In this document: positions 34,949-43,323 of the stretch, piece after piece
How positions within the stretch are numbered: the stretch's first letter is position 1
How the letters are laid out: each line of letters starts with the position of its first letter
Assembly: GCA_035263105.1 (NCBI GenBank)
Contig: DATFRO010000108.1
Location: 1 to 64,000, forward strand
Reading direction: 5' to 3'
Length of the DNA: 64,000 nucleotides
DNA from: DATBVX01 sp035263105
Lineage (GTDB): Bacteria; Pseudomonadota; Gammaproteobacteria; Steroidobacterales; Steroidobacteraceae
Program-made: the position numbers and the translations under genes
The notes under the pieces: generated by a model
Databases searched by the model: none
Seen by the model: the letters and a program-made list of their open reading frames with translations, nothing else
Told to the model about the DNA's origin: nothing

Positions 34949-35454
34949 TCCTGCGGCGAGGAGTGATGTTCCGGAGGATGGGCGCGGCGCCAGCGCCAGG
35001 GCGGCTCGCGCTCCGCTTCGGGCAGCGCCCACAGGCCGAGCTTCTGCTCGCGAGCCGCGCGTTCGAGGTCGTAAAGCGATTCGTCGTACGCATGGCGCCG
35101 GTACACCCACACGTGGCCGCGCCGGACCAGCTCAGCGTTGATGTCCAGCCGGTCCGATGTGCGAAAGGCGTGTGCCACCTTGCGCCCGTAACGATCAACA
35201 TCCAGCACTTCGAGGCGCAGCTTCTGGTCGAGCACGAGCCCGCGCAGCGCCGCACGGGCATTGTCGGCGTAGGGCTGGTTCTTCTCGGGAGCGTCGATGC
35301 CGGCGAGGCGGATCTCGACCTTGCCGCCTTCGGTGCGCGTCATGATGAAGCTGTCACCGTCGAACACCCTGGTGACGCTGCCGGTGATTTCCTCGGCCGC
35401 TGCCGGCCCCGCCAGCAGGCAGCTCGCCAGGATCACGACGCGCAGGACGGGCAT
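34909..35454 (-). CDS. secreted thermonuclease-like (SNase) protein
   Basis: 181 residues from ATG 35454 with a signal peptide (MPVLRVVILASCLLAGPAAA-EE). The SNase OB fold includes GSVTRVFDGDSFIM (active-site Asp), EIRLAGIDAPEKNQPY (Arg and Asp/Glu), DRYGRKVAHAF (catalytic Arg) and LVRRGHVWVYRRHAY. It should be an exported Ca-dependent nuclease. The C-terminal 40 residues are Pro/Arg-rich and overlap the phospholipase D-like gene on the other strand. It lies 31 bases behind the lipid-transport lipoprotein gene and may be co-transcribed with it. Confidence 0.9.
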   Translation of the reverse strand: MPVLRVVILASCLLAGPAAAEEITGSVTRVFDGDSFIMTRTEGGKVEIRLAGIDAPEKNQPYADNARAALRGLVLDQKLRLEVLDVDRYGRKVAHAFRTSDRLDINAELVRRGHVWVYRRHAYDESLYDLERAAREQKLGLWALPEAEREPPWRWRRAHPPEHHSSPQDQKAPSPAASISR

Positions 35455-35485
35455 CAGCGCCGCGGCCCGGAGCGCCGTTGCAACC

Positions 35486-36154
35486 TCAGTGTCCCGCGGC
35501 GCTTGACGCGGCGGTGTTCGCCGCGGCCAGGGCATTGAGCGTCTCGCTCACCGCGACTTTCGCAGCCTGCTGGTAGGCCGCTTCGAAGGCCTCCACGGTG
35601 GCGCTCAGCGTGTTGCCTGAGGCGGGCGCGGTTGCCGCCGCGGTGAAATCCGCCAGCGGCTTGCGGTCCCGCACTCTTCCCACGGTGCAGACCATGCTCA
35701 CACGCACGACGGGATTCGTGCCGCTGGTGTATTCCGCCTGAAAATCCGCGAGGTCGGTTTGCAGCACGTACTCGCTCGCGAACGGTGACAGGTCTCCCTG
35801 CACGGTCGCCAGGCGCCCTGTATTGCGTAGCGACTGGATGAGCAGGTCCTGCACCACCGCCGGTGTCTCCGCACCCCAGCGCGCCCCGGCGTAGTAGTCG
35901 AGCCGACGATCCGTTTGCAGCAACGCAATCCGATCGGTGTCGAGGCCCGGCCGCGCTGTCGGACGCGTCACCGTGAGCCCGATCGGCAGTGGTCCACCCT
36001 CGGTGCTCGCTGCGGGCAGCGGACTCAGGACATAGACATGCTGCGGCGGTTGCTCGCTGTCGAAGGCGCCGCTCACGCAGCCGGCGCAGAGCAACGCGAG
36101 GCTCGTCGCGGCGCAGAGTGCGCGGGATTTCCTGGCCGGGTTCGACAGGCTCAT
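35486..36154 (-). CDS. ABC-transport auxiliary lipoprotein (PqiC/DUF330-like)
   Basis: 222 residues with lipobox LLCAGC (Cys26). The body contains VYVLSPLPA, LTVTRPTARPGLDTDRIALLQ and 'LDYYAGARWGAETPAVVQDL', the pattern of the ABC_trans_aux family (PqiC, also found with MlaFED-type systems). It is an outer-membrane lipoprotein partner of MCE proteins in lipid transport between the membranes. Start overlaps the MCE gene stop by 4 bases. Confidence 0.9.
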   Translation of the reverse strand: MSLSNPARKSRALCAATSLALLCAGCVSGAFDSEQPPQHVYVLSPLPAASTEGGPLPIGLTVTRPTARPGLDTDRIALLQTDRRLDYYAGARWGAETPAVVQDLLIQSLRNTGRLATVQGDLSPFASEYVLQTDLADFQAEYTSGTNPVVRVSMVCTVGRVRDRKPLADFTAAATAPASGNTLSATVEAFEAAYQQAAKVAVSETLNALAAANTAASSAAGH

Positions 36155-37086
36155 CGCGGAATCTCCACGCCGGGATATTTCTGTTCATAGAGAAGCTGCG
36201 AGGGGTCGCGCTTGATACTGCGCGAGAGAGTGCGGAAATCCTCCGCCGCCTCGCGGCTCTCGCGGATCAGCTGCTGCAATTCGAGCAGCCCGCTGTCGCT
36301 GAAGCGAGCGATATTTGCCTGGTTTTCGTTCACGAACTGGTCGAGGTGCTCGGAGGTGTTCGCGAGGTGTTCCATCGTCACGCGCACGCGTTCCAGTGCG
36401 GTCTTGATGTCGGGCCCGGACCCCTGGGTGATGTCGCGCAAGCCGCTGGCGGCCCCCTCGATCTGCGCGAGCGTGCGCTTGGTATCGGCCGCGAGCGCGT
36501 GAATATCCTTCACCAGGCCGGGCAATTCGCCGCTCGCGCGATTCAGGTTGTCGAGAGTCGCGCCCACCGCCGCGACGTTCTCGTCGTTGAACAGCTTGCT
36601 CATGCGCTGCGCCAGGTTCGCGCCCTGCCCGATCAGGTCCGGCAGGCTGCTGAGCAGGATGTCGAAGTTCGACTTGACCGTGCGGATCACCGGGTAGTGC
36701 TGGCTCGGCACCCGCGGCATCACCGGCTTGTCGCCGCGATCGCGCTCGAGGTCGATATAAAGGAGTCCGGTGACGCCCTGCAGGCTGAGCGTCGCGAGCG
36801 TCTGGTCGGTGATCGGTGCGTTCCCATCGATGTCGACGACCACCTCGACGCGATCCGCCGCGCGCGGGTCGATGTCCATGCGCACGACGCGCCCGACATC
36901 GACGCCGAGATAACGCACCGGGCCGCCTTTGCTCAGGCCCGCGACGCTGCCTTCGAAGTAGATCTCGAAACGCTTGTAGTTGCGCTGGTCCTGGCTGTCC
37001 GTGTACCAGATGACGAACCAGGTCCCGAGCGCCAGCACCAGCAGCACGAAGGCGCCGACGGTCAGATAGCTGGCTTCACGTTCCAT
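36151..37086 (-). CDS. MCE-domain protein (MlaD family)
   Basis: 311 residues from ATG 37086 (MEREASYLTVGAFVLLVLALG). One N-terminal membrane helix is followed by a single MCE domain (about 40-120, FEIYFEGSVAGLSKGGPVRY, GVDVGRV, VTGLLYIDL) and a long helical C-terminus (about 140-300) that would form the needle or tunnel. MCE proteins bind phospholipid and link the inner-membrane ABC complex to the outer membrane. It overlaps the ATPase gene by 11 bases, so the start is firmly inside the operon. Confidence 0.93.
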   Translation of the reverse strand: MEREASYLTVGAFVLLVLALGTWFVIWYTDSQDQRNYKRFEIYFEGSVAGLSKGGPVRYLGVDVGRVVRMDIDPRAADRVEVVVDIDGNAPITDQTLATLSLQGVTGLLYIDLERDRGDKPVMPRVPSQHYPVIRTVKSNFDILLSSLPDLIGQGANLAQRMSKLFNDENVAAVGATLDNLNRASGELPGLVKDIHALAADTKRTLAQIEGAASGLRDITQGSGPDIKTALERVRVTMEHLANTSEHLDQFVNENQANIARFSDSGLLELQQLIRESREAAEDFRTLSRSIKRDPSQLLYEQKYPGVEIPR

Positions 37087-37855
37087 CGCCAAGCTCCCGG
37101 GCCTGAGCAGCGGCACGTGCGCGTGCGCCGTGGAAGTACTCCTGGATCCACGGATGCGTGTTGCGCAGCATGCCCGGCACGGTGTCGACGACCATGCGCC
37201 GGTCGACGATCACGCCGACGCGGTCGCAGATGGCGAAGATGGTGTCGAGGTCGTGCGTGATCATGACCACCGTGAGACCGAGATTCTTCTTCAGATCGGC
37301 GATCAGCTCATCGAATGCCGCCGCACCGATCGGATCGAGACCCGAGGTTGGCTCGTCCAGGAACAACAGTCTCGGATCCAGGGCCAGCGCGCGTGCCAGC
37401 GCAGCGCGCTTGATCATACCGCCCGAGAGCTGTGCCGGATACTTGGCGCCCGCGTCGGCCGCCAGGCCCACCATGTGCAGCTTGAGGCGCGCCAGCGCAT
37501 CGAGCGCATCGTCCTCGAGATCGAAGAATTCGGTCATCGGCATCTGCACGTTCTGGGTGACACTCAGCGAAGTGAACAGCGCCCCGTGCTGGAAGGTCAC
37601 CCCGTAGTGGCGCTTCACGTCGCGCAACTCCGCCTCGCTGAGCGTGTTGATATCGCGGCCGTACAGCACCACGCGCCCCGCGCGCGGCCGCTGCAGGCCG
37701 AGAATCGTACGCAACAGCACGGACTTGCCGCTGCCGGAGCCGCCGACGATGCCGAACACCTCGCCTTCGAGCACCTGCATGTCGAGGCCGTCGTGCACCA
37801 CCTGCGCGCCGAAGCGGTTGACGATGCCCTTCACTTCGATGACGGGCTTGCTCAT
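37076..37855 (-). CDS. MlaF-like ABC transporter ATPase
   Basis: 259 residues from ATG 37855 (MSKPVIEVKGIVNRFG). Walker A GGSGSGKS (about 38), signature YPAQLSGGMIKRAALARAL and Walker B LLFLDEPTSGLDPIGA, switch His in MITHDLDT. The MlaF-type 'LSGGM' and the QHGALFTSLSV Q-loop region support lipid-transport MlaF rather than an importer. The ATG overlaps the permease stop (ATGA). Confidence 0.94.
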   Translation of the reverse strand: MSKPVIEVKGIVNRFGAQVVHDGLDMQVLEGEVFGIVGGSGSGKSVLLRTILGLQRPRAGRVVLYGRDINTLSEAELRDVKRHYGVTFQHGALFTSLSVTQNVQMPMTEFFDLEDDALDALARLKLHMVGLAADAGAKYPAQLSGGMIKRAALARALALDPRLLFLDEPTSGLDPIGAAAFDELIADLKKNLGLTVVMITHDLDTIFAICDRVGVIVDRRMVVDTVPGMLRNTHPWIQEYFHGARARAAAQARELGDGT

Positions 37856-38967
37856 ATGTCGAGATGCCTGAAGAGCACGGCGAACACCGCGTCGGCGAAG
37901 ATCACCAGGAAGATCGACTGGACCACCGCCACGGTCGTCAGGCGGCCGAGCTCGCGCGAGGATTCGCGCACCTGCATGCCGCGCAGCGTGCCGACGAAGG
38001 CGATCAGGAACGCGAAGATGGGCGCCTTGAACACACCGACCCAGAACGTCGTGGGCGCGATCGACTCCTGCACGCGCGCGAGGTACTGCGTGGGCGGGAT
38101 GTCGAACAGGAAGTAGCACAGCAGCCCGCCACCGGTGAGGCCGACGCCGTCGGCAATGACGGTCAGGAGCGGCAAGGCGATCACCAGGCCGAGCAGGCGC
38201 GGCACGACCAGCACTTCGACCGGGCTCGTGCCGATCGCGTGCAGCGCGTCCACTTCCTCGTTGAGCTTCATCACCCCGATCTCGGCTGCAAACGCGCTGC
38301 CCGATCGGCCCGCCACGATGATCGCGGTGAGCAGTACGCCGAGCTCGCGCAGCACACCGATCGTCACCAGGTCGATGACGAAGATCTCCGCGCCGAAACG
38401 CCGCAGCTCCTGCGCGCCGAGGTAGGCGATGATGGTGCTGATGAGGAAGGCGATCAGCGAGACGATCGGGATCGCCTGCACACCAGTCTCATTGATATGC
38501 CGCACGAGTGCCGGAAAGCGCAGGCGGCGCGGATGGAGCAACGCCGAGCCCAGCACGCTGCAGATCTCGCCGAAGAAGGCCACCGCACGACGCAAGGATT
38601 GAACGTGGCGGATCGCCCAGCGGCCGAGACGGCGCACGGGCGCGACGAAGTCGATGCCCTCGTCGGTCGTGGCTTGTGGCGGCGGATTCTCCAGTGTGCG
38701 CTCGATGACGCGCACCTGGTCGGGCACCTCGCCCTGCCACTTGACGCCGCGGCGCGCATCGCGCTGGCCGCGCGCCCAATCGTGCAGGAACCAGGCCCCG
38801 GTGAGATCGAGGTCTTCCAGGCCTCGAGTATCGATGAGCACTTCGCGAGCGCGGTCGGGCTCGATCGCGTCGAGCTCCGCGCTGAGGGCGGAGGCGTTCT
38901 CGATCAGCCAGCGACCCGTGAGCGAAACGGTCAGCACGCCGTCCCGATGTTGCTGGCTGAGAAACAT
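37852..38967 (-). CDS. MlaE-family permease with N-terminal STAS domain
   Basis: 371 residues from ATG 38967 (MFLSQQHRDGVLTV). Residues 1-100 form a STAS domain (VSLTGRWLIENASAL, REVLIDTRGLEDLDLTGAWF), the counterpart of free-standing MlaB. A MlaE permease domain with about five to six membrane helices follows (VRHINETGVQAIPIVSLIAF, GVLLTAIIVAGRSGSAFAAEI, EEVDALHAIGTSP). It is the first gene of the operon permease/ATPase/MCE/lipoprotein/nuclease. No MlaC-like periplasmic carrier is encoded next to it. Confidence 0.93.
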   Translation of the reverse strand: MFLSQQHRDGVLTVSLTGRWLIENASALSAELDAIEPDRAREVLIDTRGLEDLDLTGAWFLHDWARGQRDARRGVKWQGEVPDQVRVIERTLENPPPQATTDEGIDFVAPVRRLGRWAIRHVQSLRRAVAFFGEICSVLGSALLHPRRLRFPALVRHINETGVQAIPIVSLIAFLISTIIAYLGAQELRRFGAEIFVIDLVTIGVLRELGVLLTAIIVAGRSGSAFAAEIGVMKLNEEVDALHAIGTSPVEVLVVPRLLGLVIALPLLTVIADGVGLTGGGLLCYFLFDIPPTQYLARVQESIAPTTFWVGVFKAPIFAFLIAFVGTLRGMQVRESSRELGRLTTVAVVQSIFLVIFADAVFAVLFRHLDI

Positions 38968-39053
38968 CGCCGGCGATGCTAACAGGCGCGCCGGTCGCCT
39001 TCGAGTCCGGCGCGCCTTGCTTTGCGGTGCAGGTCCAAGCACATTCCGTTTCG

Positions 39054-41030
39054 ATGTCACACAGCCCGCTGGTACAAGTCCTGGTACTCCTGGCCGCTGC
39101 GGTGCTCGTGGTCTACGCCGTTCGCCGGCTGAAACTGTCGCCGATTCTCGGCTACCTGGCGGTCGGCATGGTGCTCGGTCCCCACGCGCTCGGGCTGGCC
39201 GCCGACAACACCGCGACCAGCGTCCTGGCCGAGATCGGGGTCGTATTCCTGGTGTTTACGCTGGGCCTGGAGTTCTCGCTCCCGCGCCTGGTCGCCATGC
39301 GCTGGGAGGTGCTGGGCCTGGGCGGTGGACAGGTGCTGATCACGGCGGGCATCGGGGCGGTGATCGCCTGGCGCCTGGGCGTCGAATTGCCGGTCGCGAT
39401 CGTGCTGGGCGGCGCGATTGCGATGTCGTCGACCGCGATCATCGTGCGCCAGCTCAGCGAGCAGGCCGAGGTCAACCGCACGCACGGCCGGCTCGCCGTG
39501 GCGATCCTGCTGTTCCAGGACATCGCTTTCGTGCCGTTCCTCGCGCTCACCTCCGCACGCGTGACGCACGGGGAACTCGGGGACGCGGGCGAATTCCTGC
39601 GCACCGTCACCGAAGGCGGCATCGCGCTGCTGATCGTGCTGGCCGCGGGTCGCTGGCTCCTGCGGCCGCTGTTTCACGAGATCGCACATGCGCGTTCGCC
39701 GGAGCTCTTCGTGCTCGCGGTGCTGCTGGTGGTGCTGGGCTCGGCGTGGACCACGCAGATCGTCGGACTGTCGCTGGCGCTCGGTGCCTTCCTCGCAGGC
39801 GTGATGCTCGCGGAGACGGAGTTCCGTCACCAGGTCGAGGCGGTGATCCGGCCGTTTCGCGATGTGTTGCTCGGCTTGTTTTTCATCACGATCGGCATGC
39901 TGTTCGACACGGGGCTCCTGGTGCGGCAGCTCCTCCTCGTCACCGGCCTCGTCATGGTGCTGGTGGTCGGCAAGACGCTGATCGTGACGCTGCTGGCGCA
40001 ACGCTTCGCACGCAGTTTCTTCAAGGCGCTGCGCACCGGGATCGTGGTGAGCATCGGTGGCGAGTTTGGCTTCGCGCTCCTCACGATCCTGCTGCGCGAC
40101 CGGCTGGTGGCACCCGATATCGTGCAGCCGCTCCTCGCGGCGATCGTGGTCAGCATGGTCGCCAGCCCGCTGCTCATCCGGCACAACAAGCAGATCGCGC
40201 GCTGGATCCTGCGCGAGGCCGGCCCCGAGCCCACGGCCCTGGCGCGCGAGGAAGCCAGCACCCGTGCGCTCGCGCAACGCGAGCACGTGCTCCTGTGCGG
40301 TTTCGGACGCGTGGGACAGAACATCGCGCGCGTGCTCGAGGACCTCGGATTCGAATACATCGCCGTCGACAACAATCCCGCACGGGTACGCGCTGCGCGC
40401 CAGGCAGGCGACCCGGTCGTCTACGGTGATGCCGGCCAGGAGGAAGTACTGGAGAACGTTGGCCTGGATCGCGCCAGCGTGGTCGTGATCAGCTTTGCGG
40501 ACTCGATGCTGGCGCTGCGCATCATCGCCGCGGTCCGCGCGCAGCGTCCCGGTGTGCCGATCCTGGTGCGCACGCAGGACGACACGCGGCTCCTGGAACT
40601 GCAGAAGGCCGGCGCTTCGACGGTGGTGCCCGAGACCTTCGAAGCGGCGCTCATGCTCGTCTGGCACGTGCTGCTGCTGCTGCAGGTGCCGGTCTCACGC
40701 GTCATGAAGACGATCGGCGACATCCGCGGCAATCGCTACAACATGATGCGCACGCTGTTTCGCCGCGACGATACGCAGCTCCCGGACGCGAGCGAGGCGT
40801 TGCGCGAGCAGCTGTACACGCTCGTGTTGCCCCCCGGCGCCTGGGCGGTGGGTCGCTCGATCGACCAGGTGAAAGAGCGAGCCGAGATCACGGTGAGCGC
40901 GATCCGCCGCGAGGGCATCGTCGGCCGCGAGCCCTCATCCGATACGGTGCTGAAGGAGGGCGACGTGCTGGTGCTCTACGGCACTCCGGAGGCTCTCGAG
41001 CACGGCGAGGCGGTTCTCCTCATGGGCTGA
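39054..41030 (+). CDS. Kef-type monovalent cation/proton antiporter with RCK domains
   Basis: 658 residues from ATG 39054. The first 385 residues hold about 12 membrane helices of the CPA2 family (LSPILGYLAVGMVLGPHALGL, VFTLGLEFSLPRL, QDIAFVPFLAL, GAFLAGVMLAETEFRHQVEA). A TrkA-N/RCK domain begins near 416 (EHVLLCGFGRVGQNIARVLE), followed by TrkA-C (about 575-655, GAWAVGRSIDQVKER). KefB/C-type proteins export K+ when opened by glutathione adducts, while other members are YbaL-like; I cannot tell which. gor (glutathione reductase) is in the same window but not adjacent. Divergent from the lipid-transport operon. Confidence 0.92.
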   Translation: MSHSPLVQVLVLLAAAVLVVYAVRRLKLSPILGYLAVGMVLGPHALGLAADNTATSVLAEIGVVFLVFTLGLEFSLPRLVAMRWEVLGLGGGQVLITAGIGAVIAWRLGVELPVAIVLGGAIAMSSTAIIVRQLSEQAEVNRTHGRLAVAILLFQDIAFVPFLALTSARVTHGELGDAGEFLRTVTEGGIALLIVLAAGRWLLRPLFHEIAHARSPELFVLAVLLVVLGSAWTTQIVGLSLALGAFLAGVMLAETEFRHQVEAVIRPFRDVLLGLFFITIGMLFDTGLLVRQLLLVTGLVMVLVVGKTLIVTLLAQRFARSFFKALRTGIVVSIGGEFGFALLTILLRDRLVAPDIVQPLLAAIVVSMVASPLLIRHNKQIARWILREAGPEPTALAREEASTRALAQREHVLLCGFGRVGQNIARVLEDLGFEYIAVDNNPARVRAARQAGDPVVYGDAGQEEVLENVGLDRASVVVISFADSMLALRIIAAVRAQRPGVPILVRTQDDTRLLELQKAGASTVVPETFEAALMLVWHVLLLLQVPVSRVMKTIGDIRGNRYNMMRTLFRRDDTQLPDASEALREQLYTLVLPPGAWAVGRSIDQVKERAEITVSAIRREGIVGREPSSDTVLKEGDVLVLYGTPEALEHGEAVLLMG

Positions 41031-41067
41031 ATAAAGTCCAGCTTTTACAGCCTGTTACACGTTCCTC

Positions 41068-41097
41068 TTTACTCCCGGCGACCGCCTGACGCATAGT
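41068..41097 (+). promoter_or_regulatory. possible promoter for the c-di-GMP riboswitch
   Basis: TTTACT (41068-41073) and CATAGT (41092-41097), each 4/6, 18 bases apart. The predicted start near 41104 coincides with the first base of the riboswitch P1 stem, which supports the call. Confidence 0.4.
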
Positions 41098-41103
41098 CCG
41101 GGG

Positions 41104-41193
41104 CGCTGATCAGGGCAAACCCACCGAAAGGTGGGGACGCAAAGCCACCGGTCTAAAGGATCTTCAGGTCCTACGATAGCGGGGTTGCCAGCG
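41104..41193 (+). promoter_or_regulatory. cyclic di-GMP-I (GEMM-I) riboswitch
   Basis: The full aptamer is legible. P1: CGCTG (41104-41108) pairs with CAGCG (41189-41193). Core AGGGCAAACC (41112-41121) leads into P2 CCCACC-GAAA-GGTGGG with the conserved GAAA tetraloop (41126-41129). GACGCAAAGCC (41136-41146) joins P2 to P3, whose first strand carries CCGGTCTAAA (tetraloop receptor side), and P3 closes with TACGATAGC before GGGGTTGCC. All these are conserved features of the c-di-GMP-I class, and order and spacing fit the Vibrio Vc2 type. It lies 150 bases upstream of the FAD-linked oxidase gene and 73 bases after the antiporter gene, on the same strand. A search with the Rfam GEMM model would confirm it. 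Confidence 0.93.
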
Positions 41194-41294
41194 GGCAGCG
41201 GGCTCTCTCACTTCCGCCGCTCGATCTGACTCCCTCTCCTCGTGACCGGCGCGCGCTCGAACGCAATGCGTTCCCGCGTCGCACGGCCGCTGCA

Positions 41295-41334
41295 CCCGGT
41301 CGGCCGCTTCTTCGTGGATCGCGAACCGACGGGG
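41295..41334 (+). promoter_or_regulatory. hairpin that can cover the oxidase ribosome binding site
   Basis: CCCG-g-TCGG (41295-41303, one bulged G) pairs with CCGACGGG (41326-41333). The right arm and the adjoining G bases form the only Shine-Dalgarno-like stretch (GGGGG, 41331-41335) before ATG 41343. No U-tract terminator is seen between aptamer and gene, so translational control by the riboswitch is the likelier mode; this is inference. Confidence 0.45.
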
Positions 41335-41342
41335 GAAAAAAA

Positions 41343-42695
41343 ATGGCAGCCAGAGTCGCAGTCCTGCGCAATTGGGAAGGCACCGTGGTCACGCGGCCGC
41401 GGGTCATCGTGCGTCCAAAGCGCGTCGAGGACATCCAGACCATCCTCGAGAACAGCAAGGCATTCCCATCACCGGTGCGCGCCATCGGCGCCAACTATTC
41501 GCAGACGCGCTGCGGCGTCGCGGACGGCGGCACCATCGTCGAGATGGCGGCGATGAATCGCATCCTCGAGATCACCGATCGCCACGTGCGCGTGCAGGCG
41601 GGCACGCCGCTCATAGACGTTGCCACGGCACTCGAGCAACAGGGCTTGCAGCTCCCCGTGAATCCGGATCTCGGCAACCTGACAATGGGCGCGGCGGCGC
41701 TCGCGCCGAACAAGGACTCGTCCATGGCGGGCGAGATCGGGCAGCTCTCCTCGGCACTCAAGGAGGTGAAGCTCGTGCTGCCCAACGGCAAGAGCGTCAC
41801 TGTCAACGAATCGCAGGCGGACCTGCTGAAGCTGATGCGCTCGAGCTACGGGCTCACCGGGATCGCTCATGAGCTCACCTTTCGCGTGGTGCCGTTGCGG
41901 GCCGTGCGACTCGACTACGAGAGCTACAGTCTCGAGGCCTTCACGCGCGAATTCCCGGCACTGAGTGCAATGGACGCCGGGCTCAAGTTCTACCTGATGC
42001 CGTTCCGCGATCGCGTCACGGTTGAATTCCGCAGCTACGACGAGGAGGCGCCGACCTCGCGCTCCGGGATCTGGTCGATCCGCAAATCGGTGATGACCAA
42101 TGTGCTGCCGGCCTTCGGCTCAACCGTCAGCAACGCGGTACCGTTTCCCCCGGTGCGCTACTTCCTGATCGAGCACTTCAACACCGTGATGCGCTCCACG
42201 CTCGATCGCGCCGCGCGCAACGTGACGGTGTTTCCCGTCGAGTGGGTGCGCAAGCTCCCGAAGGATGCGGGGAGAACGCGCTTCACCTACAGCACCTGGG
42301 CGTTTCCGCAGCAAACCTACCCGGAGCTGCTCGCGGATTACTTCGAATTCTGCCGCGACTATTACAAGCGCCAGCGTTATCGCGCCAACCTGCTGCATCT
42401 CGGTCACCGCCTGCATCGCGACACCGGCTCACTCCTGAGCCCGAGTTTTGCGGCGCCGATGATCACGCTCGACCCATCGTCGACGGGCGATGCGGGCTGG
42501 GAGGACTTCGTCATCGAGTTCAACGACTTCTGCTCACAGCGTCGGGGCATCCCGCTTCTCAACCAGACGCGCTCACTCACGCGCGAACAGACCTGCCAGG
42601 CGTTCGGTGAGCGCTGGAAGCTCTTCAACGGCTTTCGCAAGCGGCTCGATCCCGACGACCGGATGCTCAACGTCTACTTCGCGCAGCTGCTGTAG
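41343..42695 (+). CDS. FAD-linked oxidase under c-di-GMP riboswitch control
   Basis: 450 residues. The N-terminal FAD_binding_4 (PP-loop) domain covers about 15-185 (VIVRPKRVEDIQTILENSK, VRAIGANYSQTRCGVADGG, VQAGTPLIDVATALEQQGL, NLTMGAAALAPNKDS). The position that carries the FAD-linking His in many relatives reads ANYSQ, so FAD is probably bound non-covalently. The C-terminal part ends FNGFRKRLDPDDRMLNVYF, as in the sugar-lactone oxidase (D-arabinono-1,4-lactone oxidase) group, but the substrate is not known. There is no signal peptide. The preceding riboswitch and SD-masking hairpin imply expression that follows cyclic di-GMP levels. Confidence 0.88.
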   Translation: MAARVAVLRNWEGTVVTRPRVIVRPKRVEDIQTILENSKAFPSPVRAIGANYSQTRCGVADGGTIVEMAAMNRILEITDRHVRVQAGTPLIDVATALEQQGLQLPVNPDLGNLTMGAAALAPNKDSSMAGEIGQLSSALKEVKLVLPNGKSVTVNESQADLLKLMRSSYGLTGIAHELTFRVVPLRAVRLDYESYSLEAFTREFPALSAMDAGLKFYLMPFRDRVTVEFRSYDEEAPTSRSGIWSIRKSVMTNVLPAFGSTVSNAVPFPPVRYFLIEHFNTVMRSTLDRAARNVTVFPVEWVRKLPKDAGRTRFTYSTWAFPQQTYPELLADYFEFCRDYYKRQRYRANLLHLGHRLHRDTGSLLSPSFAAPMITLDPSSTGDAGWEDFVIEFNDFCSQRRGIPLLNQTRSLTREQTCQAFGERWKLFNGFRKRLDPDDRMLNVYFAQLL

Positions 42696-42740
42696 GTCGC
42701 GCCGCGTTCATTGCGGCGCTGCCAGGCGGCGCTGCGCCGC

Positions 42741-43223
42741 TCAGGTGCTCGCCTGCAGGTGCGCCTCGACGAACCAGAGATATTTGTCGACGTCGCGCGA
42801 AACCCCGGTGAAGAGATCGGCAGTGTCGGCGTCACCCAACTTGTCGGATTCGCCGATGGCCTTGCGCACCTTGCGCCCGAAGGCGGCCAGCGCGCTGGCC
42901 AGCGCATCGACGTGCGCCGAGCCATCGACGATGTCGGTCGGATAGGGATCGAGCGAGGTGCGCTTGGCGACCGTGGCCAGCGCGCCCTCGGCCGTACCAC
43001 CGAGTGAAGTGATGCGCTCGGCGATCGTGTCGATGTGCTCCTCGATGTTCTCCGCCACTTCATCGAACAGCTTGTGCAGGGCGATGAAGTTCGGTCCTTT
43101 CACATTCCAGTGCGCCTGCTTGGCCTGCGTCTGCAGGTCGATGGCATCGGCGAGCCGCGCGTTGAGCAGGTCGGCGACCCGGCGACGGGTTTTCTCCGCG
43201 AGGTCGATGCGGGTCTTGTGCAT
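42741..43223 (-). CDS. dps: Dps-type ferritin, DNA-binding stress protein
   Basis: 160 residues from ATG 43223, chosen because AAGGAG ends 6 bases before it. The ferroxidase-site residues are present: QAKQAHWNVKGPNFIALHKLFDEVAENIEEHIDTIAERI (written in part: His in AHWNVKG, Asp/Glu in LFDEVAENIEEH). C-terminal VSRDVDKYLWFVEAHLQ is typical of Dps. It stores iron and protects DNA under oxidative stress and starvation. Genes on both sides are unrelated; no OxyR site could be defined. Confidence 0.94.
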   Translation of the reverse strand: MHKTRIDLAEKTRRRVADLLNARLADAIDLQTQAKQAHWNVKGPNFIALHKLFDEVAENIEEHIDTIAERITSLGGTAEGALATVAKRTSLDPYPTDIVDGSAHVDALASALAAFGRKVRKAIGESDKLGDADTADLFTGVSRDVDKYLWFVEAHLQAST

Positions 43224-43323
43224 GTCGGACTCCTTGGATACGTGGAGACCATTGTCCACGTCGCGCGTTCAGTTCCCAATCGTTGCTGTCGATCGAATCG
43301 ATCGAGGACGAAGATCGTCCGGC

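Noticed and set aside
39057..40667. 536-codon minus-strand frame opposite the Kef-type antiporter
   Set aside because: Antisense shadow; highly charged His/Arg/Gln-rich sequence without a ribosome site.
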